Assembly: GCF_020742345.1 (NCBI RefSeq)
Contig: NZ_DYXC01000033.1
Span: 1 to 5,332 of the forward strand
Length of the DNA stretch: 5,332 nucleotides
Direction of reading: 5' to 3'
Origin: Enteractinococcus helveticum
Lineage (GTDB): Bacteria; Actinomycetota; Actinomycetes; Actinomycetales; Micrococcaceae
This document shows positions 1-5,332 of the stretch, in pieces; position 1 is the first letter of the stretch, and each line of letters opens with the position of its first letter. The notes under the pieces are model-generated. The model searched no databases and had not been told where the DNA came from. It saw nothing but the letters and a program-made list of their open reading frames with translations. Both the position numbers and the translations under genes were made by a program.

Positions 1-708
1 TTCAACTTCACCGCCCTGTGCGCTGCCATCTCACTGCTCGCTGTGCTGCCGATGCGCATTCAAGAACACCCACCCAGCCCAGAGGATCACGCCCAACGCT
101 GGCGCATCCGCGGCTCTGATCTTATCGATAGCAGGGTCCTTCCGGTGGCTATCGTCGCTTTTCTCAGCGCCATCGGCTACGCGCTGATCACCACCTACCT
201 GCCCGCATTTCTGGTTGGTCGGGGTATGACCAACGCGGCGTCATTATTCTTTATTATTTTCGCATTGACCATGCTGGCGGTTCGACTCTTTGCCGGACGC
301 ATCCATGACCGCCGGGGCGAAAATACGGTCATCCCCATCGCACTGTTAGCATTTGCGCTGTCGCTGGCACTACTCGCGGTGGCCGATAGTCTCTGGCAGG
401 TCATTATCGCGGCCATCCTCGGTGGTATTGGCCAAGGCGGTGCGGTGCCCAGCTTGCAAGCCGTGGGCATCAGTCGGACGACGCACGAGCGAGTTCCCAT
501 TGCCACCTCGACCCACTACCTGGCCCTGGACGCGGGCATTGCCGTTGGGCCGGTCGCATTTGGTTTCATGATCGGGCTCAGCGGCTACGTGGGCCTCTAC
601 CTTGCCGGAGCCGCAGTACTTCTTGTCTCTATTGTGGTGTATTGGCTGACGCACGGACGTCACGCCGTTGAGTCAGCCACCGCTTCGCAGCACGACCATG
701 ACAACTAG
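1..708 (+). CDS. MFS transporter, C-terminal part (5' end outside window)
   Basis: This is the C-terminal half of a major facilitator superfamily permease in the inner membrane. The frame is open from base 1 with no stop, so the gene starts upstream. The ATG at 43 sits inside the protein, at the end of a membrane helix, and is not a real start. The 235 visible residues give the end of one helix (about 1-17), a charged cytoplasmic loop (18-45), and then about six hydrophobic segments (roughly 46-72, 79-97, 108-127, 132-155, 172-193, 197-216). This matches TM7-12 of a 12-helix MFS protein. The segment RLFAGRIHDRRG (95-106) is the motif-A-like loop expected between TM8 and TM9. The tail is short, hydrophilic and His/Asp-containing. 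The substrate cannot be told from this half; drug or sugar efflux is possible. It converges on the catalase gene with 65 bases between the stops. Confidence 0.9.
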   Translation, partial: FNFTALCAAISLLAVLPMRIQEHPPSPEDHAQRWRIRGSDLIDSRVLPVAIVAFLSAIGYALITTYLPAFLVGRGMTNAASLFFIIFALTMLAVRLFAGRIHDRRGENTVIPIALLAFALSLALLAVADSLWQVIIAAILGGIGQGGAVPSLQAVGISRTTHERVPIATSTHYLALDAGIAVGPVAFGFMIGLSGYVGLYLAGAAVLLVSIVVYWLTHGRHAVESATASQHDHDN

Positions 709-735
709 GCGCTCTGCCGAAAATATTTCAACTGT

Positions 736-771
736 CTCCACCGTGTCATCAGCGCTGTCGATGTTGTGGAG
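736..771 (-). terminator. weak hairpin after the catalase stop
   Basis: An imperfect inverted repeat lies between the two convergent genes: CTCCAC at 736-741 pairs with GTGGAG at 766-771, and an inner CATC (747-750) pairs with GATG (760-763). On the minus strand it starts two bases after the catalase stop and is followed by a moderately T-rich stretch (TTGAAATATTTT). This fits a weak intrinsic terminator for catalase. The stem is short and interrupted and the T tract is broken, so this is tentative. No T tract serves the transporter on the plus strand. Confidence 0.3.
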
Positions 772-773
772 TC

Positions 774-3017
774 TTAGGCGAAGCGTTCCCAGACACGGTG
801 GCTGCGCATCGCGTCGAAAAGTTGGGAGGCAATCAGTTCAGGTTGTCCTACGAAAATGCCGGGAGCCTCGACGTTGATGCCGGCTGCTGCGGGCACGGGG
901 CTAGCGTCGTCGAAGGCTATAGCTTTGGCATGTCGGAACAACTCGGCGGCAAGCAGCACCAGGCGCGGATCAACGTTTTCGCGGCCGACTGGATCCCCTA
1001 GTTTGGCATCCGTTCCGGCGGAGGTGGGGGCTTGAGGTGGGGTGTCGGTGCTGTTGGAAATGAATATCACGGCGTCGTATTCAACCGATCGGCCCGTCAA
1101 ATAGGTGCGCTGGACCGGGGTGCCATCCGCCAGCGGTGCGGCATTGGGGGCAATCACCAGGGGCACCATGTTGTGATCTTTGATGAGGGAATGCAACTGA
1201 TGGATGCGCGGCATAGGTACGGTGGCGTTGTCTCCGACGGCGATGCCGATGATGCGGCCGTCGAGGGGCCAGCGCTTGCCAACCTGGGAGACGGCGGGAC
1301 TGAGCATGATGTCATCGCGCGGTGGGACCTCGGCGACTGGGACGTCCAGGCCCAGGAGTTCGGCGACGCGAGCGGCCAGTTCGGTGTCGATCTTGGCCAA
1401 CTGGTTGACCTGGCGTTGACGGATGGTGGTTTCGTAGCATTTGCCTAGCTCAAATGCGTAGCCCTGAATGGTGTGTTCTTGTTCAACCGGGGTGAGGCTG
1501 CGGTAGAACATGGTGGCCTGGGAGAAGTGGTCGTCAAAGGATGCGGCATGTCGGCGCACCATGTGGGCTTCGGCAATGTGTTGTGGGAAGTCGATCAGAG
1601 CCTGTTTTTCGTCTTCGCTGCCGGGGCGGTGGGCGCCAGCAAAGAATGGGCAACCGGCGTCCAGGGTGTTGGGTTTATACGGGGCAACACCTTCGTGGAC
1701 GCCGTGCTGGTGGAAGCCATCGCGCAACATATCGTTGGTTTCGGTGTGCGGACGGTTGATGGGAATTTGGGCGAAATTTGGTCCACCCAGGCGCGTCAGC
1801 TGGGTGTCAATGTAGGAGAACAGACGGGCCTGCAGCAGGGGGTCATTGGTGACGTCGATGCCGGGCACCAAGTGTCCGGGGTGGAAGGCCACCTGTTCGG
1901 TTTCGGCAAAGAAATTGCTCGGATTCGCATTCAGGGTCAACAGTCCTAGCGGTTGGACCTCGGCGAGTTCCTCGGGCACGATCTTGGTGGGATCCAGCAG
2001 GTCGATACCTTGGAACATCTGGTCTTGCGTATCCGCGAAGACTTGTACGCCCAGTTCCCACTGCGGAAATGCTCCAGATTCAATGGCATCGGCCAGATCG
2101 CGACGGTGGAAGTCCGGGTCAACCCCGTTGACCATTTGGGCTTCTTCCCAAGTTAACGAGTGCACTCCGAGCCGTGGTTTCCAGTGAAATTTCACCAGGA
2201 CTGATTCATTCGTGGCGTTGATCAGGCGGAAAGTGTTGACGCCGAAGCCTTCCATCATCCGAAATGACCGTGGAATGCCCCGGTCTGACATTTGCCACAT
2301 CGCATGGGCTTGGGCTTCGGTGTGCAGGGAGACGAAATCCCAGAACGTATCGTGGGCTGACTGGGCCTGTGGAATTTCACGATCCGGGTGCGGTTTGGCC
2401 GCGTGCACAATATCGGGAAACTTGATGCCGTCCTGGATAAAGAACACCGGAATATTATTGCCCACCAGGTCAAAGGTGCCCTCAGTCGTGTAGAACTTCG
2501 TGGCAAAGCCGCGGGTATCGCGCACGGCGTCTGCTGAGCCGCGGGATCCCACCACGGTTGAAAACCTAGTGAATACCGGTGTGGTGACTGGTTCGGCAAG
2601 AAACCGCGCCCGGGTTAGGTTCCCTGCGGTCCCATAGGATTCAAATACCCCGTGGGCCGCGGCACCGCGAGCATGCACCACGCGCTCGGGAATGCGTTCG
2701 TGGTCGAAGTGGGTTATTTTTTCGCGCAGGTGATGGTCCTGGAGCAGCGTTGGTCCGCGCTCACCGGCCTTCAACGACCGGTGTGTATCACGCACTCGAG
2801 CACCCTGCGATGTGGTCAAATATGCTTCGGCTTGGGCACGCGGATTATCGTTGGCAGACGTTGCCGGTTGCCCCGTTGCCGAGCGCAATGCCGGCGACGT
2901 CTGATCGGGTTTCGCGGGCGCGGGAGCCTCTGGGACCGGTTGGGTTGGATCGTCTTCTGGGTCATGCAGTGGTGGATCGACTGAGCTGGGTTTGCCAGGA
3001 CTAACGTTGTCTGCCAT
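774..3017 (-). CDS. katE: large-subunit catalase (HPII/KatE type)
   Basis: Monofunctional heme catalase that converts hydrogen peroxide to water and oxygen in the cytoplasm. The 747 residues (from the ATG) match the roughly 750-residue clade typified by E. coli HPII rather than the roughly 500-residue small catalases. Order: a Pro/Asp-rich N-terminal arm (1-65), the catalase core (about 72-560), and a flavodoxin/PfpI-like C-terminal domain (about 587-742). Active-site landmarks, by comparison with HPII, are the distal His115 in RIPERVVHARG, Asn187 in DLVGNN, and the proximal heme ligand Tyr402 in RLFSYIDTQ. His379 in FHPGH corresponds to HPII His392, which crosslinks to the heme-ligand Tyr in HPII. 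The C-terminal domain shows no obvious Cys nucleophile elbow, in line with a structural role. Start choice: ATG at 3017 has GAGG three bases upstream. An in-frame GTG at 3026 would add three residues, but it overlaps that GAGG and has no good site of its own. It lies directly downstream of the dehydrogenase gene and is probably co-transcribed. Confidence 0.96.
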   Translation of the reverse strand: MADNVSPGKPSSVDPPLHDPEDDPTQPVPEAPAPAKPDQTSPALRSATGQPATSANDNPRAQAEAYLTTSQGARVRDTHRSLKAGERGPTLLQDHHLREKITHFDHERIPERVVHARGAAAHGVFESYGTAGNLTRARFLAEPVTTPVFTRFSTVVGSRGSADAVRDTRGFATKFYTTEGTFDLVGNNIPVFFIQDGIKFPDIVHAAKPHPDREIPQAQSAHDTFWDFVSLHTEAQAHAMWQMSDRGIPRSFRMMEGFGVNTFRLINATNESVLVKFHWKPRLGVHSLTWEEAQMVNGVDPDFHRRDLADAIESGAFPQWELGVQVFADTQDQMFQGIDLLDPTKIVPEELAEVQPLGLLTLNANPSNFFAETEQVAFHPGHLVPGIDVTNDPLLQARLFSYIDTQLTRLGGPNFAQIPINRPHTETNDMLRDGFHQHGVHEGVAPYKPNTLDAGCPFFAGAHRPGSEDEKQALIDFPQHIAEAHMVRRHAASFDDHFSQATMFYRSLTPVEQEHTIQGYAFELGKCYETTIRQRQVNQLAKIDTELAARVAELLGLDVPVAEVPPRDDIMLSPAVSQVGKRWPLDGRIIGIAVGDNATVPMPRIHQLHSLIKDHNMVPLVIAPNAAPLADGTPVQRTYLTGRSVEYDAVIFISNSTDTPPQAPTSAGTDAKLGDPVGRENVDPRLVLLAAELFRHAKAIAFDDASPVPAAAGINVEAPGIFVGQPELIASQLFDAMRSHRVWERFA

Positions 3018-3068
3018 GGTCCTCACATCCGTTCTAAGAAGTCATTGCGTTATGAAGTGCTATCGGCT

Positions 3069-4244
3069 TTAGGGTTGCAGCACGACCTTGATGCACCCGT
3101 CGTTTTTCTTTTGGAACATGTCGTATGCCTCGGGTGCTTGTTCCAACGGCAGTCGGTGGGTCACGAGATCCGTGACACCCAGTGGGTCAGCGGAATCCTC
3201 CACGTAGGGCAGCAATTCCTGGTCCCAGTTGCGCACATTGCACTGGCCGGTTGTGATGGTCAGCTGCTTGTCGAAAATCGTCAGCATCGGCAACGGCGTG
3301 GCGGCCCCACCATAGACCCCACTCACCGACACGGTGCCGCCGCGACCTGCTAATTCCAGCGCGGAGACCAGGGCCGCGGTGCGGTCAATCCCCACGGTCT
3401 CCATCGCTTTCTGCCCCAGCGCATCGGGCAACAGCCCGGCTGCGCGCTGCAGGGTTGCGGCCACAGGGTTGCCATGAGCTTCCATGCCGACGGCGTCAAC
3501 CACCCCGTCGGCCCCGCGCCCGCTGGTGCGTTGCTTCACCAGCTCGTTGGCTTCGTCATGATCGGCGGCCACGGTGACACCGTGGCGGGCTGCCATATCG
3601 CGACGTTCGACCACCGGATCAACCGCGACGACGTCGTACCCCAGGTGCACGCCGACGCGCGAGGCAAATTGTCCCACCGGGCCAAGCCCAAGAACCGCCA
3701 GCACGCCGTCTTCAGGCATGTGTGCGTATTTCACGGCCTGCCATGCCGTGGGCAAAATATCGGAGAGAAATAGATAGTGCTCGTCGGAGAGTTCGGGCCC
3801 GACTTTGATGGGGCCGTAGTCGGCGTGGGGTACCCGCAGATATTCGGCTTGCCCGCCGGGTAGTTGTCCATAAAGTTTGGAGTATCCCAGCAGCGTTGCC
3901 CCGGTACCATATTCGGTGACTTGGGTGGTCTCGCACTGGGATTGCAATCCGCGACGACAGTAGTAACACGTCCCGCAGGACACATTAAACGGAATGACGA
4001 CGCGGTCGCCGGGTTGCAAATTATTGACGGCGGCCCCGACTTCTTCAACGATGCCCATTGGCTCATGGCCAATGATGTCGCCTTCGGTCATAAACGGTGT
4101 CAACACTTCGTACAGGTGCAGATCGGATCCACAGATTGCGGTGGAGGTGACCCGAATAATCGCATCCGTTGGGTATCGGATCTTCGGATCGGGGACTTCT
4201 TCGACGGATATATTTCGTCGGCCTTGCCAGGTGACTGCTCGCAT
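3069..4244 (-). CDS. zinc-dependent alcohol / formaldehyde-type dehydrogenase (MDR family)
   Basis: Medium-chain dehydrogenase/reductase of 391 residues, close in length to glutathione-independent formaldehyde dehydrogenases (about 400). It is expected to oxidise an alcohol or aldehyde hydrate with NAD(P) in the cytoplasm. The catalytic-zinc site is seen as Cys38 in ICGSDLH and His60-Glu61 in GHEPMG, with Asp162 in LSDILPT the likely third ligand as in the formaldehyde dehydrogenase branch. Four cysteines at 90, 93, 96 and 104 form the structural zinc lobe. The Rossmann motif GLGPVG is at 186-191, and the acidic Asp209 at the end of the next strand favours NAD over NADP (inference). No residue pattern fixes the substrate, and formaldehyde activity is only suggested by family likeness. 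The start at 4244 is well supported: GAGGA sits six bases upstream. The catalase gene follows about 50 bases downstream on the same strand. Confidence 0.92.
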   Translation of the reverse strand: MRAVTWQGRRNISVEEVPDPKIRYPTDAIIRVTSTAICGSDLHLYEVLTPFMTEGDIIGHEPMGIVEEVGAAVNNLQPGDRVVIPFNVSCGTCYYCRRGLQSQCETTQVTEYGTGATLLGYSKLYGQLPGGQAEYLRVPHADYGPIKVGPELSDEHYLFLSDILPTAWQAVKYAHMPEDGVLAVLGLGPVGQFASRVGVHLGYDVVAVDPVVERRDMAARHGVTVAADHDEANELVKQRTSGRGADGVVDAVGMEAHGNPVAATLQRAAGLLPDALGQKAMETVGIDRTAALVSALELAGRGGTVSVSGVYGGAATPLPMLTIFDKQLTITTGQCNVRNWDQELLPYVEDSADPLGVTDLVTHRLPLEQAPEAYDMFQKKNDGCIKVVLQP

Positions 4245-4250
4245 AAAACT

Positions 4251-4255
4251 TCCTC
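4251..4255 (-). promoter_or_regulatory. ribosome binding site of the dehydrogenase
   Basis: Read on the minus strand, GAGGA is followed by six bases and then the ATG at 4244. This is a near-ideal Shine-Dalgarno placement and fixes the dehydrogenase start. It is the strongest such site in the window. Confidence 0.75.
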
Positions 4256-4296
4256 GCTTTGATAAATCGCGGGGCGTGCATTTTGGCTGTGTGGCG

Positions 4297-4325
4297 AGTC
4301 TAGGGGCTTGATTTTGATGCGTCTA
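4297..4325 (-). promoter_or_regulatory. candidate promoter of the dehydrogenase-catalase operon
   Basis: On the minus strand, a -35-like TAGACG (4320-4325) and a -10-like TAGACT (4297-4302) are separated by exactly 17 bases. The -10 fits the TAnnnT consensus and the -35 matches TTGACA at four of six positions. It would give a 5' leader of about 45 bases ahead of the well-placed ribosome site. This is pattern matching only, and other sigma factors would read different boxes. Confidence 0.4.
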
Positions 4326-4335
4326 CGTACAGCAA

Positions 4336-4396
4336 TGCATACTGTTGAGATCTTGAGTATTTGCTCAACTGTCGCACAGTGCCCTCAAGTGCATAC
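4336..4396. repeat. cluster of short palindromes and direct repeats
   Basis: In 60 bases there are a pair of TGCATAC direct repeats (4336-4342 and 4390-4396, 54 bases apart), the inverted pair GTTGAG (4344-4349) / CTCAAC (4364-4369), the nested TTGAG (4353-4357) / CTCAA (4364-4368), and the 13-base palindrome ACTGTCGCACAGT (4368-4380). They sit between the divergent dehydrogenase and antitoxin genes, upstream of the dehydrogenase promoter candidate. They could be operators for either gene, but each is short enough to arise by chance. Confidence 0.35.
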
Positions 4397-4422
4397 GCAG
4401 AGTCCTGTGAAGTCAGTGAGAA

Positions 4423-4460
4423 CCGACAGCATTGTTGAGCAGCACGATCGATGCTGTCGG
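4423..4460. promoter_or_regulatory. perfect 10-bp inverted repeat upstream of the antitoxin
   Basis: CCGACAGCAT (4423-4432) and ATGCTGTCGG (4451-4460) are exact reverse complements with an 18-base spacer. The right arm ends 48 bases before the antitoxin ATG. Toxin-antitoxin operons are usually repressed by the antitoxin bound to such palindromes, so an operator is the leading reading. In RNA it would also form a stable stem in the 5' leader. No T tract follows either arm, so it is not an intrinsic terminator. Confidence 0.5.
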
Positions 4461-4508
4461 CACGTGCTGCGGCTCCCCACGTTCGTCAAGAAAAAGGTCT
4501 GCGCACCG

Positions 4509-4793
4509 ATGGCAAGCTCTCCGGCCCAGAACGAGGAGGAAATCGCCCAGCTCACGACTCAACAGGCAGCGGACCACTTGGGTATTTCTTGCCCAACGCT
4601 GGTAAAGCTCCTTGAACAAGGCGAGATTTCGTTCACAAAAGTCGGCAGACACCGACGTGTGACATTGGAAGACGTGGTGGCGTACGAACAAAGTTCTCGG
4701 CAATCCAGACGAGAGGCATTAAGAGAGCTCACGGAACAAGCCTCAGCCGAAGGCACATACTTCCAGCACCCTGAGTCACATGAAACACGGTGA
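4509..4793 (+). CDS. helix-turn-helix (excisionase-like) antitoxin
   Basis: A 94-residue DNA-binding antitoxin, expected to neutralise the PIN toxin encoded immediately downstream and to repress its own operon. The core LTTQQAADHLGIS...LVKLLEQGEI...VGRHRRVTLEDVVAYE (about 15-60) is the MerR/excisionase-type winged helix-turn-helix: recognition helix at SCPTLVKLL, then the basic GRHRR wing. The C-terminal part (65-85, rich in Arg/Glu, ending EGTYF) is where this family contacts the toxin. Relatives such as mycobacterial VapB50 often carry about 40-60 further N-terminal residues, which I cannot find upstream in any convincing form. The protein is therefore either a short variant or N-terminally truncated. 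Start: ATG 4509 is chosen because family similarity begins just after it. The ribosome site is weak (AAGG eleven bases upstream), and an in-frame GTG at 4464 is a less likely alternative. Its stop overlaps the ancestral toxin start as GTGA. Confidence 0.8.
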   Translation: MASSPAQNEEEIAQLTTQQAADHLGISCPTLVKLLEQGEISFTKVGRHRRVTLEDVVAYEQSSRQSRREALRELTEQASAEGTYFQHPESHETR

Positions 4794-5171
4794 CATCTTG
4801 TAGCGTTTCCAGTTCTTGTCGATGCGTGCGTGCTCATTCCAATAGCTAAAGCAGATCTGATCCTTCGCATGGCTATGGCCAGACAGTTCCGTTTACTTTG
4901 GTCCGAGGAGATACTCAACGAAGTTGAACGAAACCTGGTGACGCAACTCCATATACGTCCAGAGTTGGCCAGAAAACGAATCACCGCGATGCGCCAGAAT
5001 TTTCCAGATGCTCTTATTGAAAACTATGAGAATCTCATCGGTTCGATGACGAATGAGTCCAAGGACCGCCATGTGCTAGCAGCTGCTGTGTATTCAAATG
5101 CGAAACTTATCGTCATTGACAATGAAAAATCAAGATTCGCGGATCAACGGGGTAGGAAGAGTGGTGGGTGA
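4790..5171 (+). pseudogene. PIN-domain toxin (VapC50-like), frameshifted and C-terminally truncated
   Basis: Remnant of a PIN-family ribonuclease toxin. The body in the frame from 4794 reads FPVLVDACVLIP...LLWSEEILNEV...MTNESKDRHVLAAAV...LIVIDNEK, which follows the VapC50-type family. The acidic metal-site candidates are all present: Asp at codon 4821, Glu at 4908, Asp at 5064 and Asp at 5118. However, the only in-frame start codon is GTG 4830, which lies after the first catalytic Asp. The natural start, GTG 4790, overlaps the antitoxin stop (GTGA) but is in another frame and stops after 19 codons. Dropping one T from 4798-4799 would give M-T-S-V-A-F-P-V-L-V-D, a normal family N-terminus. At the other end, after about 5130 the residues (ending GRKSGG) no longer resemble the family, which usually continues for about 60 residues. 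The last 28 bases are antisense to the next gene. The region is visibly more AT-rich than the genes to its left. Probably inactive, though a sequencing error at the homopolymer cannot be excluded. Confidence 0.75.
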
Positions 5172-5332
5172 GGACCTTCAAGTCGTGCTACTGCAACCTT
5201 CACATCATTCAGATCAGCCCGTAGCTCCCCGAGCTCAGCGCCAATCTTGTCGAATTTGGCATCGACTTTCTCAAACTTGTTATCCATATGACGCAGCACC
5301 CAGGCAAGACCTGCGAAAAGCCCACCACCCAT
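5144..5332 (-). CDS. small membrane-anchored coiled-coil protein (5' end at or beyond window edge)
   Basis: Function unknown. The 62 visible residues start with a hydrophobic segment (GGGLFAGLAWVL, about 2-13), the end or whole of a single membrane helix. It is followed by a charged stretch with heptad-like spacing (KFEKVDAKFDKIGAELGELRA, then ADLNDVKVAVARLEG, about 19-53) that should form a parallel coiled coil. A short Pro-rich tail ends in LPR. An ATG falls exactly on the last window bases, so the true start may lie further upstream; such proteins commonly have a few more N-terminal residues and a longer membrane helix. Small proteins of this plan are common in actinobacteria and in mobile regions, but no role can be assigned from the sequence. 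It converges on the toxin remnant and overlaps its last 28 bases. Confidence 0.6.
   Translation of the reverse strand: MGGGLFAGLAWVLRHMDNKFEKVDAKFDKIGAELGELRADLNDVKVAVARLEGPHPPLFLPR

Larger units (their letters stand above)
4245..4508. other. divergent intergenic region
   Basis: This stretch separates the dehydrogenase (leftward) from the antitoxin (rightward). An open frame upstream of the antitoxin runs back to a TTG at 4308, but the peptide it would encode (Cys-rich, no family resemblance) and its overlap with the dehydrogenase promoter argue against translation. It holds the minus-strand promoter candidate, the palindrome cluster and the 10-bp inverted repeat. A plus-strand promoter for the antitoxin is not clear; TTGATG (4314-4319) and CATACT (4338-4343), 18 bases apart, are the best I can find and are weak. 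Confidence 0.6.

Noticed and set aside
1032..1949. Long plus-strand open frames opposite the catalase gene (1032-1448 and 1473-1949)
   Set aside because: They are antisense to well-conserved catalase coding sequence. Their peptides (Gly/Val/Asp-rich, no motifs) are what the complement of this GC-biased gene gives, and no good ribosome site was seen.
3045..4311. Plus-strand open frames opposite the dehydrogenase
   Set aside because: They are shadows of a gene whose zinc and Rossmann motifs are all on the minus strand.
4308..4508. Extended antitoxin start at TTG 4308
   Set aside because: The added residues resemble no antitoxin N-terminus, overlap the dehydrogenase promoter candidate and run through the 10-bp inverted repeat.
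4533..4539. Strong Shine-Dalgarno-like GAGGAGG inside the antitoxin gene
   Set aside because: No ATG, GTG or TTG follows at a suitable distance in any useful frame. It simply encodes the Glu run at the protein's N-terminus.
4641..4656. Inverted repeat GTCGG / CCGAC
   Set aside because: It lies within the codons for the conserved wing (VGRHRR) of the antitoxin, and is short enough to be a by-product of coding.
4780..4803. Small ORF from ATG 4780 as an alternative toxin start
   Set aside because: It runs only seven codons to a TAG and is not in frame with the PIN body.
1..5332. tRNA, rRNA, CRISPR array, insertion sequence ends
   Set aside because: I saw no cloverleaf-like segments, regularly spaced repeats, transposase motifs or paired terminal repeats with target duplications in the window.

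Overview
The window looks like a chromosomal segment of a moderately GC-rich actinobacterium. A Micrococcales-type organism is my guess, from the HPII-type catalase, the closely actinobacterial form of the zinc dehydrogenase, and the excisionase-like/PIN toxin-antitoxin family. No rRNA, tRNA or other taxonomic marker is present, so this placement is tentative.

Layout. Positions 1-708 (+) hold the C-terminal half of a major facilitator superfamily (MFS) transporter whose start lies upstream of the window. It converges on a minus-strand pair: a large-subunit monofunctional catalase (katE type, 774-3017) preceded, in transcription order, by a zinc-dependent alcohol/formaldehyde-type dehydrogenase (3069-4244). 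Only about 50 bases separate the two, with no visible terminator, so they probably form a dehydrogenase-catalase operon. A weak hairpin just after the catalase stop may end this transcript. A promoter candidate lies about 50 bases upstream of the dehydrogenase start.

The region 4245-4508 is non-coding and divergent. It contains the dehydrogenase promoter, several short palindromes and a perfect 10-bp inverted repeat (4423-4432 / 4451-4460). It is followed on the plus strand by a short helix-turn-helix antitoxin (4509-4793) and a PIN-domain toxin remnant (4790-5171) of the family that includes mycobacterial VapBC50.

The toxin appears broken at both ends. Its natural GTG start overlaps the antitoxin stop as GTGA, but one extra base around 4797-4799 takes it out of frame with the catalytic-Asp-containing body. 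Its C-terminus is lost near 5130-5145, where the sequence runs into the 3' end of a minus-strand gene. That last gene (5144-5332, open at the window edge) encodes a small protein with a membrane segment and a heptad-like coiled coil.

The left 4.2 kb is ordinary metabolic and stress-defence content. The right 1 kb is accessory in character, visibly more AT-rich, and is where the unusual signals are. I see no convincing evidence of a wholly new system. The decayed toxin-antitoxin locus and the palindromic upstream region are the best leads.
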